This document shows, in pieces, positions 19,791 to 31,525 of a stretch of 64,000 nucleotides of DNA. Under the pieces are notes generated by a model. It searched no databases, had not been told where the DNA came from, and was given only the letters and a program-made list of their open reading frames with translations. The position numbers and the translations under genes are program-made. Where the stretch lies: positions 2,604,001-2,668,000 of the forward strand of contig NC_016458.1 in NCBI RefSeq assembly GCF_000226115.1, written 5' to 3'. Every line of letters starts with the position of its first letter. The first letter of the stretch is position 1. The stretch comes from Thermothielavioides terrestris NRRL 8126 (lineage: Eukaryota > Ascomycota > Sordariomycetes > Sordariales > Chaetomiaceae).

Positions 19791-22426
19791 ATGGCACCCA
19801 CCGACCAAGAAGCTCGTCATTTGGCGACAACATCCTCCGGCAATAACAACCTCGTCCCGCACTTTCCTGCCATTTCCAAGCAGGATTTCAACAAGGCTCC
19901 CGGCGAGGCTCCGTCTCCCGGTAGTCGGTCTTGCAGTTCGCTCGCCACGACCGTCGTGTCCAGCCCCGCGCCGAGTCCACGACGCCGACAACACTTCCAG
20001 GTGCCACAACCCGGCGCCCCAACTTCCGAGCCGGACACCATGCCGTTCCTCGTGGCCGTGGCCAAATTTGCTGCCTTTACCGTACGCATAGTTAACCGTC
20101 TTCAAAATTGACAATTGCTGGCCGTATTATCGTTGCTGACCTCGGTGTCTGATCCCAGGATGTCTTCCTTACCGGGCTGGTACGCTCCCATGGGCCCTTG
20201 ATGTTCATTCGACTCGTCAGGCGCTAACTGATGGCCAGATCATCCCCTTGCTTCCCACCATCCTCGAGAGCCGGGCCCATGTTCCCCAGCATCAAGGTAG
20301 ATACGCCCACCCTTGGTGGCCAGGTGATATTTAACACCCGGGCTAACATGTGCTTGTGCTTTCAGCCCAGATATGGACCTCTGTCCTTGTAGCCGCCCAT
20401 GGTGGCGCCGTTGCCGTGATGTCGCGTAAGTCTTCACAACATCTGGCTTGGAGCCTTACTTGCGGCTAATCTGCTCTGCACAGCATTCATGCCCCTCCTC
20501 ACGCGACGGGGTCCGTCAGGCTATGCAGTGCTTCTTGCCGGCCTCGCCGGCGCAGCTGCTGCCTTTGCCCTCCTGCAGCTCTCCCATGACCTTGGCCTGT
20601 TGATCTTCGCCCGCGCCCTGCAAGGACTCTCTGCCGCCGCCATCACCGGCGCCTCATCCGCCATCCTCGCCTCGGCAACGAGCAGCAGGCCATCATCTTG
20701 CGGCCTCGCTTCACTGACGCCAGCCTTCCTCCAGAGCGTGGCTATGACGACAGCACCCGCCTTGGCTGGAACCTTGCATGACTACTATGATGCAGACGCT
20801 GTGTTCTACTGCGCGTATACCATCATTGCGCTCAGTGGTGTGCTGGGCTTGGTAGCGGTGACTGCCACACCAGCTAGGCATCTCCGTGCCAGCAACGGGC
20901 CCGAGCCTCGTTCGCGCTCGGAAGTCCCAGCCGAGCGGAGTGGGTATGGCACAATATCGGCGGGGACAGGAGAGTCCAGTGAGAGCTCTTCTCCAAGGTC
21001 AATCTCCCCGAGGACACGTTTACCCGCTGTCCCCAGCCAACAAGATCCTGCAACTGCCGTTTTGGGAGCCGTTGCGTTGAGCCCGCGGCTCCTGGTCGGC
21101 CTGTACGGATACCTCGTCCTTGCTTTGCTTACCTCCGCGCTGCAGGGCGTCCTCCCCCTTTTCGTTGAGCGGCGCTTCAACTGGTCGGTCTTGGCCACCG
21201 GGTACACGTTCGTCCCGCTTTCGGCACCTGCTGCCTTGATCGGACCGCTTGCCGGCGCCTTGGCTGTCAGGGTCCCCAAGTCAACCCGTTTTCTGACGAC
21301 GGTCGGTTTCTTGGCTTGTCTACCCGCGTTCCTACACCTGGGTCAGCTGGGAAAGAACACCAAGCTCATACAGCACCCGTTCTTTCTGACGCTCGGAGGT
21401 CTTTCTCTGGCCACCGGTCTCTGCGGAGATCCCTTGGCCAAAGAGATCACCAGCGTCCTGGCTTATTCTGCGAATGACTCTTGGAGCGCCACGGCGCTGG
21501 CCACTAGCCTTCCGAGCCTCGCGCATGCATGGGGCAGCCTGGTCGGACCGCTGCTCGCCGGTGCTGTCAGCTGGCTTTGGGGCTGGCAGACCATGAACAC
21601 GACACTGGCCGCCATTTCCGCTGCCACGGGTGTGGCATCGCTCTTGTTCTTGCAAGGCTGGATTGGGAGCCCGAGCCCGGAAATCCGGGCGCACCGGACC
21701 GAGGCTCGCTCTGATGAGGAGTCGGCACCTCTGTTGACGAACGATCGCTCAAGCCGTAGTTTGTACGGATCGAAGGAAGAGTATGGCGGCGGTAAAGGAG
21801 ACGATGGTAAGCAGAGACAGGACTCGGATGGCGTCTCCCCCCACTCGCGCACCGGTGAGGACCGCAAGAGTCGCACTCATCGCCGCCATTTCAGCGTCGA
21901 CAACTTCTCCGTGGCCACAACAACAACACCAGGCAGCATAGACTCTTCCGCGTCGTCGGTCCGCTTCCAAGCTGCTCTAGAGACGCCAACACTCGGCGCT
22001 TCCACCGGAGTTGTTAAACGGCCGTCGATGGATAGCGCCGCCGGCAAGAGCGCCGCCGAGCGGCGGTTCGTCATGCGCGAGGCGCCGCACGCGCCCGCCA
22101 CCGACCCGCTGCTCGCTGCCGGCAGCTTGTATGTCATCGACGAGGAGCGGGACACGGGGCGCGGCGTCGAGAGCCGGCGGCACAAGCGCCGGGTCGTGGT
22201 GTTCGCCGAGGGCTCGGCGCCACCGGAGCTGTTGGCGCGGCACCGCCACCACGTCGTCGCCATTAACGCGCTGGACGGGACCGCGCAGATGGTGGCGGAT
22301 AGCACGGAGGACCATGCCGTGCACGTCACGGAAGAGGCCGCCGGGGATGAGACTGCGTTTTCGGACGCTACGGCCAGGCGGTATGTTGTTGTTGTTGTGG
22401 AGGGCGAAGATGACGCGGAGAGGTGA
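19791..22426 (+). CDS. MFS transporter, DHA1/vesicular-amine-transporter-like
   Basis: Five exons (19791-20081, 20159-20179, 20239-20296, 20366-20425, 20484-22426) join in phase to 790 aa. The second exon is only 21 nt. Joined, residues 84 onward read as the first helix (Val-Ala-Lys-Phe-Ala-Ala-Phe-Thr-Asp-Val-Phe) and then the Ile-Ile-Pro-Leu-Leu-Pro turn typical of major-facilitator proteins of the vesicular amine type. About eleven to twelve hydrophobic segments follow to near 21690, split by a hydrophilic central loop at about 20880-21080. The tail from 21690 to the stop (about 245 residues) is charged, Ser/Arg-rich and probably cytosolic; such a long tail is unusual. The protein presumably exports a small molecule by proton exchange; substrate unknown. 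The start is uncertain: the ATG at 20040, just before the first helix, would drop 83 low-complexity residues. Confidence 0.8.
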
Positions 22427-23031
22427 AGGACGGAGGGACATGCTTCGGCTTGTGTGTGAAAAGTAGGAGGAGCGAGCGGCGGCAATGGTGCTTGCTGATA
22501 ATGATGGTGCCGACGATAATTACGTTATGTATTGTGAGATGTATGATGACAGATGCAGATCCATGAGACATGTCGAAGTCTTGAATTCATCGCCCCTGAA
22601 TTCCTCGCATCGAAGAATAGCCCGCGGCGCAAGCTGTACCGGGTGTGACCAATGGTCGAGGTCTTAAAGACAAGATCTCGAACTGTCCAGGTGAGCAGGA
22701 GTGGCAAACTTCCTGAAACTCGGCCAGTCCTGGATGACTCAGGGGCCATTTCTCACCTCCACTGCTGACGCCATAACCCATCGGCGACCGGGCAAACAAG
22801 ATATGTACACGACGGCAGCCTACGCGAGCTTACTGGGAATGCAGAAATGGACCGACATCCATCACGAGCCGAAGTAGATACTAGACTGCCAGCCAACCTC
22901 CGCCAGGTTGGAGGATACCGGCCTGTCCTTCACCGATCAGCCGAAACCACAATACCTTACTTTATTTTACCTGCCTTCCGTGACCCGCCACCGCCCACGC
23001 TTCATCTTCGTCAGCCGCCCAGAGACCAAAG
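22427..23031. other. Intergenic; no gene seen
   Basis: It presumably holds the MFS gene's 3' untranslated region and the upstream region of the small gene at 23032. No coding signal beyond short overlapping frames. Confidence 0.5.
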
Positions 23032-23528
23032 ATGTGCCGCTCCTACAGCAACGCGCCGCCGAAGCCGCGCACCGACCGCGCCTGGAAACCGATCCGTTCG
23101 TCTCACTTTTTCTCTTTTCTTCCTTCCTTCCCATCATCATCATCATCATCATCGTCATCATCCATGAGAACAGCCGCGACACCTCCGGGGGCCTTATCCC
23201 TGAGTCTCCAGTTGCCCCCGCACCGTGAATGCGCCTTCCTTGTCTGATTTCTGGCCTGCAGAATGGACGGACGAGGTGGCGCACAAGTACTGCGGCACGC
23301 TGGACGCGGGCCGCGCCGGCAAGCCGAACAAGGTCCACCTGTGCGGCAAGTGGTACGTCGGTCATCCCCATTTTGGGCTTCTGGTTGGGCTATTGGAAAG
23401 AAGGAAGAAACTTTTTGCTTACGGTGCTGGGCAGCATGGCCATTAAGGGGCGGCAGATGCAGGCGGCCGGCGGCGACGGGGCGCACCGACGGCGTGAGAA
23501 GATGGGCTGGCTGGCTGGGGGCGGGTGA
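23032..23528 (+). CDS. Possible small cysteine-containing protein of 82 aa
   Basis: Three exons (23032-23095, 23262-23352, 23435-23528) join in phase to an 82-residue protein. Intron 1 (GTTCGT...CTGCAG) has a CTGAT branch-like site and carries a CAT/ATC microsatellite near 23138-23163. Intron 2 (GTACGT...GGCAG) has a CTTAC branch-like site. The middle exon has strong GC-ending codon bias and encodes Trp-Thr-Asp-Glu-Val-Ala-His-Lys-Tyr-Cys, then Leu-Cys-Gly-Lys-Cys across the junction, so three Cys and a His could bind metal. There is no signal peptide. I do not recognise the family. Support comes from splice signals and phase; an alternative is that only the middle exon is real. Confidence 0.42.
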
Positions 23529-24210
23529 TTGATTGTGGTCATTACCACTCAGATAGATATGCCAAGGTGACGGTTTAGGGTTGGCGGCCTGTCTATCGCC
23601 TTGGACTGGGGCTCGGTAGGATACCAGATGATTCGATTGGGCAGACGAGTAGTGACGGGAGTAATCAGTACTCATGGGACGAGTGATTGCTGCTTGGGAT
23701 GATGAGCTGAGAAACATCCCGTTTTCGTCTGTGGTTGGTTAAATACTATGCACAATCTTCCGTCTCATGAGCAAGTTCTCCTCTGAGCCGGCGATGATTT
23801 TCCCGAAGTCATGACCAAGGGAGGAATCATTATCTCTATAGGCGTCATCCTGAGTTCAGATGCCTGCCTCCAGATATTTGAGTCTGGGGGAGGGATTTGG
23901 TCCCGTGTGAGTCTCGTTGCGGCGTCTGCCATGGAAGTCAGCCGGTATTACTATGTTACCACAATGTTATGTGTGAGGCTCGGAGGGCGACAGGTATGAG
24001 CCAGTGAGGCCTTGATCACGGCTGCGGACGCCCTGGGGTTCTACCATCCCTATTCCCAAGTCTTTCGCATGGCAGATCACATTGCTCGCAAATCAAAAAG
24101 ACCTATCAGTAACCTCTCCCGAGAAGCACTCACACAGTAACATATACCATAAAATCCCACACCTGGTCCGATATCCACCAACCTTCCACCCCGAGCCACG
24201 TCCTACATCC
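23529..24210. other. Intergenic; no gene seen
   Basis: No coding frame of note. It separates the small gene from the 3' end of the DUF6604 gene. Confidence 0.5.
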
Positions 24211-27171
24211 TTAACTGTGGTGACAGCCACAGCACTCCCCACACTTGCCCGGCTCCACATCAGCCCAGTAACTACGGTGCCCGAACTCGCCGCTGACGTC
24301 CTCAAACACGGCCGCCATCACGCTCAGGCACTCGTCCTCCATGTCGTGGAGGGCCTCCAGGGTCAGCCACTGGCGCTTCCCGGCCAGCCGCTCGCCGGAC
24401 TCCTCGTACGAGCGCAGGTACACCTTGTTCTGCCGCGACGCCAGCTCCTCCTCCATCATGATGAACATCAACAGGCCCTCCACGGTGACCCAGAGGTAGT
24501 TGATGCTCGACAGCGGCGGAACGCCGTCGTCGGCGCCCTCGCCCTCGCCCTCGCCCTCGCCCTCGCCGCCGCCGCCGCCGCCGCACACGTCGCGGAAGAT
24601 GTCCTCCCGCAGCAGCGCCAGCAGGTCCCGGCCGGAGAGCTCGCCGCCGCCGCCGCGCCCCGCCGTGCCAGCCTCCTTCGTGGTGCGCTTGTTCGCGAGG
24701 TGATCGGACGAAAGATGGGCGCCGCGGCCAGCGCCACCGGGCAGCTGCTGAAGGATCTGGCCAATCGACGCCGCCATGCGCAGCAGCTCCTGGTCGCTCA
24801 CGCCCTGGGCGCGCGCGCGCCTGACGAGGTCGGTCTCCTCGAGCCGCACGGCGCCGGTGGCCGGGTCGACGGTCTGCTTGGTCTGGCTGAGGCGGACCCT
24901 GCCCAGCATGGAGCGGACGGGCACGTCGGCGTCGGGGATGCGGTCCACGTTCCAGTCGGCCTGGCGGTACAGGAGCAGGTTCGACTTGCGCTGGATGAAC
25001 CGGTTGGTGTCGGGGCTGAGCGTGCTGTGGACGCCGCCGCTCCTGGCGTCCGCCCGGCGGTTGGCCCGGGCCAGGGTCGCCCGGTATCGGCCCGTCTTGT
25101 CGTAGAGCGTGGTCAGCGCCTTGCCGAAGCCGGTGGTGGGGATCTTGCCGTCGAGGAAGAAGGCGGACTGGAAGAGCGTCGAGATGGAGGCGAAGATTTC
25201 GACCGGCTTCTTCAGCCGGCCCGTCTGCACGAGCATGTTGTGCAGGTGCACGAGCGACATCTGCTCCGGGATCCGGTCCCAGATGACCATGCTGACGCGG
25301 TAGGCGAGCTCGAGGGCTTCCATGAGCCCTACGCCGCACAGGAACGGCGAGTACTCCCAGAGGCCGTTGGGTCTGGTGTCGGAAAGGCGGGACGGCGGGA
25401 TGCTGAGCCAGAGACGCAGGTATTTCAACTCCCCGAGCCCGACGCCAATGTCGTGCTCAATCCACCAGAGCAAGTGTTTATGCTTATTGCGTTCCTTGTC
25501 TCCGAGCTCTGCGGCGTCCCTTTCGAATGACTTCCAGAGGGCGTTCACGGCGCGCAAGAATCCTCTTCCAAACCGCTCGTATTTCGGATCGAGAAAGATG
25601 TCGACGTCGCGTCGAGGGCGGAAATTGGGGGCCGGCGGCGCGAGAACGGGACCTTGGTCGGCGCTCGGCGACTAGCCGCGCGACACGGTCAGGGAGTCCA
25701 CGATGCACTGCAGCTGGAAGACGTGGTGCGGGAGGATCCGGTCTCGAACGTCCGTGCTGTTCTTCCGCCTGGCGAGCGAGCTGATGGCGCTGGCGAACTG
25801 GTTCAGCCCGAAGATCCTCGGGTGCGGGTCCGGCTGGCCGTAGCACTCCATGTCCTCCCGCGCCTCTTTCTCGCCCTCCCGCGTGGAGGTGTTGTTACGC
25901 TGGGCGACCATGCTGGAATGGACATTGACCAGGTCGTAGAGCCAGCTGATCGTGTACGCTCGACGCCAGCGCAGTCTCTCTTCCTTCCTGGCCTCCCGGA
26001 GATTGAGCTCGGGGTTCCAGTCGCCGATCTCGTCGAGCATCCGCTTGGTCGGTTTTCCGTTGCGGTTCTTCTGGAAATCGGCGAGGAAGTCGACGAGATC
26101 CTGGTAGGCGTGAAGGAGGAAGTGCTCCTTGACGTCCACCTCGGCTTCCCCAGCCTTGGCGTCCTCGAGGCCGTCGTCGCCTTCCCGGGGACCTGGGCTC
26201 AGGGCGGAGTCGCCCTTCGCTTTCTCCAGGTCGCCGCGGGTGATGGCGTTCACGACGGCCTCGAAGGAGTCGTGGCCGGGGAAGTCGACGAACATGGCCG
26301 CCGCCGACCGCTGGATCATGGCGACCGCGAGGGTGGAGACGGCCCCGGCAACCGCGCTGTTGAGGCCGTCGTAGGCGACCTCGCGCCAAACGCCCTGCAG
26401 GTAGGACCGGAGCTCGGTCCACTCGCGCACGAGCGCATCGACGGCGATCAGGTAGTCGGCGCTGATCCCGTCCTTGCCTTGGATGATGCGGTAGCTTTCC
26501 AGGGGGACATCGTCCAAGGCCGGCGCCTGCTGCTTTTTCGCCTTCTTGCCCCGCTTGCCCTTCTTTCCCTTCCCCGGCTTTGGTTGACGGCGCCTCTTCG
26601 GGGCGGAGGCAGCTTGAGACTCTGTTTTATCGGATTCTTCATCGCTCGCATCGTCACCGTGTCCACCAGCCGCTGTCTGGCCCTCCAAGTCGAGGGCGCT
26701 GAATCTGTTGGTGAGAAGCAGTTGGTCGAGGTCTTCGCGCTTGAGATCGGACCCGTCATCCGCCGGTCCGTCAGTCATCTTCCATTCCTTTCCGCCTAGA
26801 GCTTCAAAGGCCTCGACCAGTGCGTCGATGAAAGCTTTGTGAGAGGCGTTGCTTCTTTCCATCTCCGGGTTGGGGTTTTGAGCCGCCAACTTCTGAAACA
26901 TGGCGTAGCTGGCAGTCCTGGCATCGATGACAGATTGAAACAAGCGGTAAATGGCAGGAGGGACGGCGCCGATGTGCTTGGCGATGAGCTTGGAGAGGAA
27001 TACGAGACTCGAGACGGTGATCTCACCCGTGGTGTTCGCGACCGCGGGGACATCCTCGTCAGGGCCGCGAGCTTGAGACGATCGGATTATGGCGTTCGAG
27101 GTTTTGATGATCCAGTACAGGAGGCGACTGGTGTCCCGCTTGTAGGCGAGATACGCGTTTCTCGTAGCCAT
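24211..27171 (-). pseudogene. DUF6604-domain protein broken by one in-frame TAG
   Basis: The minus strand reads one frame of 987 codons from ATG at 27171 to the stop at 24211, interrupted only by a TAG at 25672-25674 (codon 500). The N-terminus (Asn-Ala-Tyr-Leu-Ala-Tyr-Lys-Arg-Asp-Thr, then Leu-Tyr-Trp) is the hallmark of the fungal DUF6604 family, whose function is unknown. Around codons 190-230 lies a Lys/Arg-rich stretch that could be a nuclear signal. After the TAG the same frame continues without loss of coding quality for 486 codons, with Glu-Gly and Gly repeats from a GCCCTC/GCC microsatellite near 24535-24590, and a Cys-rich end. No GT-AG pair of plausible size removes the stop. TAG differs from TGG (Trp) by a CpA to TpA change on the plus strand. 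So this is a nonsense allele, a recent pseudogene, a sequence error or, least likely, readthrough. Confidence 0.8.
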
Positions 27172-29781
27172 GGCGAAGAGGCGGAGAGTATCGTGATTTC
27201 CAGGTTGGGATCCGGGATGTAAGTGTCAACAAAAGACGACGACAAAGAAAGATCGCGGGTTGTCTCTCAGCTGGCGTTCTGGCAATCGGGCGGCGCTGGA
27301 GGCAAGAAAGGATTCAGGGAAAAACTTCGCGAAGCATCGATTGTTGCCTACGTAAAGTTGGTTAACCTCTCATTCACATCGAGGTATCTATGCAGACTGA
27401 ATACCGTGTAAGTCACAGTGCGCGGTATAATATAGTTAAGGTATGTGAAGAGGCACAGGAAGGAGCTCAAGCACCACACTCCGTCCGAGTCACAGTTGTT
27501 CCCCCTCGGCGACAAGTATCAGACGAAACCAGTTCTGGCATGCCTTGGGGCTTCGTACTCTGGGACAGTGCTGACACATGCCTGGACAAAGCTAGTCGAA
27601 CACTTCTCATTGACTGCTGGGTGAGGGAGGACACCTCAACGCTCAGGGGGACGGACCCCTGATGCCGAGACGGTCCTCAGGACAGCGCGGCCACAAGAAG
27701 CAGGGATCATATGCATACAAAGTACCTAATGGTCTTGCTTGAAGCAGCCAGCAGGAGCTCCTCGCACCGCGAGATGCAGTCAGAATATAGATTGTTATGC
27801 CCTTCACTTATTTCTCCCCATTAGTCTGACCATGACCTTGTCCGGGCTGAGGCTGGCACATGTACCCCCGCGGGTTTGTGTGGTTCCACGGCTGTTGGAG
27901 TTTGCTCTCCCCAAGCCAGCGATTCAGGGAATAGTAGCCTGAGCACGCTTGTCCGTGGCCCGATCCGCTGCTCGCCGTCGACTCAGCGCGCGCTTGGGTG
28001 CCAGAGGTCTGAGCCTGCGTTCTGGAAGCATCCATGGCGGGAGAGTGTTCGAGGAGAATCAAGGCTCTGTCTGTCCTGGCCGTTAGGGTCAGTGGGTGCT
28101 TTGCTTCAGAAAATGTGAACTGGTGACTAACTTGAACTTCGGCCTTAACAAGTCAAAGCTTGCAAAGCTTGGACAAAATGACGCGGGCTCTGTCGTTTCG
28201 GCTAGAGGCGGTACCGTGCTGCAACAGAATGGACGGAACCGAGAGGGCGGCCCAGGAGAAAAGATATCCGAGTGGTTGGAGTCCCCAGTAATGGGCAAAG
28301 AAGAACGGTCTTGCAGGCCGAACTTCGATGAGTTGAGTCCGGTTGCTCATATCGAAGCGAGGACTGGCAGAGAGGCTCCAAGCTTTTGTCCTTCACATAC
28401 ACAGGACTCGGCCACAACGGATATTCAATGCACAGCTCGTCATGGAAACTTGTACACCGACATGTCTCGTCCGCCTCAGGTGCGTCAAGCGCACCCAAGT
28501 AACCCCTGACTGTCCAGGTCTCCCCACGGGATTCAGAGAAAATGGCAAATCCCCTGATTTCGACCAGCCTAGCCCAAGCCAGAACCTAAACTTGTACTGG
28601 AAGCTGAACCTGAATCTGAGCCAGACCGACACTCAGCGAGACCAGGCCAGCCTGCCCATCCCGTGCCAGCCTTACGGAAGAACGCCCCACACTGGACCAG
28701 TCTCCCGGTTCCCCTACCCTGTTCCATACTAAATATGCACCGGACACGCGTGATACACAGTAGATGCAGTGGCGCAGCAAACGTGTGTACAAGGTTACAA
28801 GGTGGAGGGTAGTAGTCATGATGTCGATCCCGGCCAGGGGGTAAGGGGGGTCGAGGACACGGCACCGTAGTGTAGGGTATTCCGTAATCGATGTCGAGGC
28901 CGATTGGTGCCCAAACACAATCCCGTCCCACCACCGGGGTTGGCCTGAGATTTCCGTCCTCACGTGGTTTTGTTTGGCTTGTTTCTCCCGTGGCGCAGGC
29001 CAGCCAGCGTGTTCGTTTCAGGTTCCGGTGACTTACACTACACTACCTACACTGTCAGTGACCAACCATACGCCACCTGCTGCAATCGGCTGAGTTCTGG
29101 AGCGAGCTCAACCCCACTACCCCTGCAGGGGGCCTGCTCAGAGTGTTCGAGGCTGGGCTGGTCACGGAATGGGCAGCACGCAGGACATATGGATTAACGT
29201 AGTGCGCAGTGGCTGTTGTGGGATATCAGAGCCGGTATAGCAGGGACTGGGGGGCCACCGCACGGATCTGTGGCAAGACGGTTCCCAGGTTTGTGGTTCG
29301 CTGGGTTGTTTGGTCTTCCGGACGATATCTGATTGTATTTGTTGTGTTTCACGCGGTGAGTTTGTCCAGTTTTGTCATTGTTGTCGTTGGATGAGGTTAC
29401 AGCTGTGTTCCTGCTGGCGTCCTGACGAGCCAGTTGCCCGTTCCGTCCATGTTGAGCGGTGCTGCTCTCAAACTGGGCATCTAGCGGTTCTTTGCCCGCT
29501 TTGGGTGCTAAATACAGATAATACTTTCGCCGAAACGCTCCCGAACTCCAATGCGATGACCCTTTTTTCTGGTCCCAGCCCGAGTCAAGTAGGTATTCCG
29601 TCCCAAAGCCAAAACAGGCCGCTCACGCACGCTCAGCCCAGTCTTCGCTTCCCCCATAATAATCCCCTCCAACCACACGTATATATGCATATACATAACC
29701 CTGCCCGTTCAGTTCCGACCCCCTGACCCACAAATTGACACCGAGGTACCGTCAATTGTGATGCCAAGTCGAGTCAGGAAC
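27172..29781. other. Intergenic, 2.6 kb; no gene supported
   Basis: Only short overlapping frames are present. A CCTGAATCTGAGCC-like imperfect repeat occurs near 28560-28630. The left part is the DUF6604 gene's upstream region and the right end holds the zinc-finger gene's 3' region. Confidence 0.55.
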
Positions 29782-31525
29782 TTAACCCCCCGCCCCCGGC
29801 TGCGTCCCTTGCCCCCTCATAAGGTTCATGTCTGGCTGCCACCCCATCGCCATGACGCTTGTGAACACCGACTCGTCGACGACCGTCCCCGCCATGCTGC
29901 TCCAGTCGTCGTACACGTTCATGGGCACTGTCGGCTGCTGCGGCTGCTGCTGCTGCGGCGGCGGCTGTTGCTGCTGCTGGTGTTGGTGTTGAAATTGTTG
30001 TTGTAGTTGCTGTGATTGCGGCGGCTGGCCGCTCTGCTGTGCCATCTGCGACATGAGCTGCATGTGCGGATGGACGTGGGTGACCGCCAGGTCGTAATAG
30101 CTGTCTTGTGTCATCGGCGCTTGCATGTCCATCATCTGCTGGGTGAACGGCGACAGGAGGCCGGCCTGAGGCGGTTGTTGCTGCTGTGGCGGTTCGAAGA
30201 AGGGGTTGTTTTTGGGCAGCGCTGACGACGGCAGGGGTGGGATGTTGCGCTGCTGTTTCGGAAACGGCTCGTCGTTGTATGACGGCGGCGCGGGCGGGCC
30301 TGGTTGGGGCGTGGGCAGGTGCTTCACTAACGGCGACGACTTGGCCTTGGGCTTCTGTTTCGGCGGCTCGGAGGCGGGTCGGGATTGGGGTAATGCCGGC
30401 GAGGGAGCCGGCGCAGCGGTCGGCTGGATTTCGTGCCGCCACCGGATGGTGGCCGAGTCGTGCGCCAGGCGAGCGAGGAAGACCGGGTTGTCGCGGCCCT
30501 CGCAAAAGAACTCGAGCAGGTCCTGCAGCTTCCCGGGAGCCTCCCCTTCGAGGAAGCCCTGGGCGTGGCCGGTCGACTTGGGGTCCCATTCCAGCATCGG
30601 CTGCTGGTTGCGCGGCAGGTGGCCGTAGAGCTCAGCGTCGAGTTCCTTCCACGCCTTGCTGATGGAAGGCTGGTGAAGCAGGCCGTAGATGACGAGCGAG
30701 TGGTTCCAGTGCGACTTGTTGTAGCCGTCCTCGTAGTGCCGGGCGACGTGGTCAAAGAATCGGTCCCGGCTGGCTAGGAACCCGCCGCAGAAGCCGCAGG
30801 CCCTGACGGATTGGGTCAGTTTGCCATGCTTGCATGCAGGATGGGGGTCGATCAAAGAACAAAAGCAAGGAGAGGATGATCATACCACGCCGTCTTCCGG
30901 TGCGTATACCGCACCACACGGTCTGCGTGCGGGCAGGTCGTGCAGCCATGCGCGTTCTTGTGGTGCTGGTTGAACGTATTGGCGCCCCAGAAGATGCGGT
31001 TGCAGTTTGGACAGGGGTAGCGCTTGTAGCGCTCGTGGAACTCGTCCTCGTGCCGCTTCCAGTCGAACTTGCGCTGGAAGGCGACGTCGCAAAACGTGCA
31101 CCAGTAAGCGCCCTGCGGCTTCGAGCTCCCTCGGTTGTTGCCCTTGACCGGCGGCGCGGGCGGCACGGGCAGTGGCGGTGCAGTATCCTGGTTGACCGCC
31201 CGAGTCCCGCCGCGGGACGACACCGAGCTCATCGAGGTCGCCGTCGAGATGACGCTCGCCCTCTCGGACGATGACATTGAGCTGGTGGTCGAAACCGAGA
31301 GTCTCGTCGTGCTGAGCTCCGCAGCATTCCCTGTCCCATGTCAGCCGACCAAATCCGCGGGAGCAAGCACAGAAGGGCGCAGAAAGCAAGAATCCTACCG
31401 TCGTCGTAACTCTCCAGCAGCGCGCGCAACAGCGTTTCGCGCGAAAGCCCGCACTCGGTGAGGGCCCGGACATGAACGCGGGCCGCCGCCAGGCTGTCGG
31501 CGGGCGGGTTGCGGGAAGGATCCAT
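29782..31525 (-). CDS. C2H2 zinc-finger protein with poly-Gln C-terminus
   Basis: Three exons on the minus strand (31399-31525, 30886-31330, 29782-30802) join in phase to 530 aa. The introns are GTAGGA...GACAG and GTATGA...GTCAG. Residues 120-141 form a C2H2 finger (Cys-Thr-Phe-Cys ... His ... His) and 149-170 a second one (Cys-Pro-Asn-Cys ... His ... His). A third Cys/His group (Cys-Gly-Phe-Cys ... His-Val-Ala-Arg-His) follows across the second intron junction, just before a conserved His-Trp ... Leu-Leu-His-Gln-Pro segment. This layout is common in Sordariomycete putative transcription factors. The N-terminal region (45-85) is Ser/Thr-rich; the last 250 residues are Pro- and Gln-rich with Gln/Pro runs, as in activation domains. 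Nuclear DNA-binding is inferred; targets are unknown. A 2.5-kb gene-free stretch lies upstream, which suits a regulated gene. Confidence 0.82.

Noticed and set aside
24082..25530. A 482-codon plus-strand frame opposite the DUF6604 gene
   Set aside because: It is the antisense shadow of a GC-rich coding region, with Val/Leu/Ala/Glu-rich nonsense content.
25672..25674. Programmed stop-codon readthrough at the DUF6604 TAG
   Set aside because: The context (TAG TCG) does not match the known fungal readthrough motif UGA CUA; a nonsense change is simpler.
25654..26799. A 381-codon plus-strand frame
   Set aside because: Antisense shadow of the DUF6604 N-terminal half.
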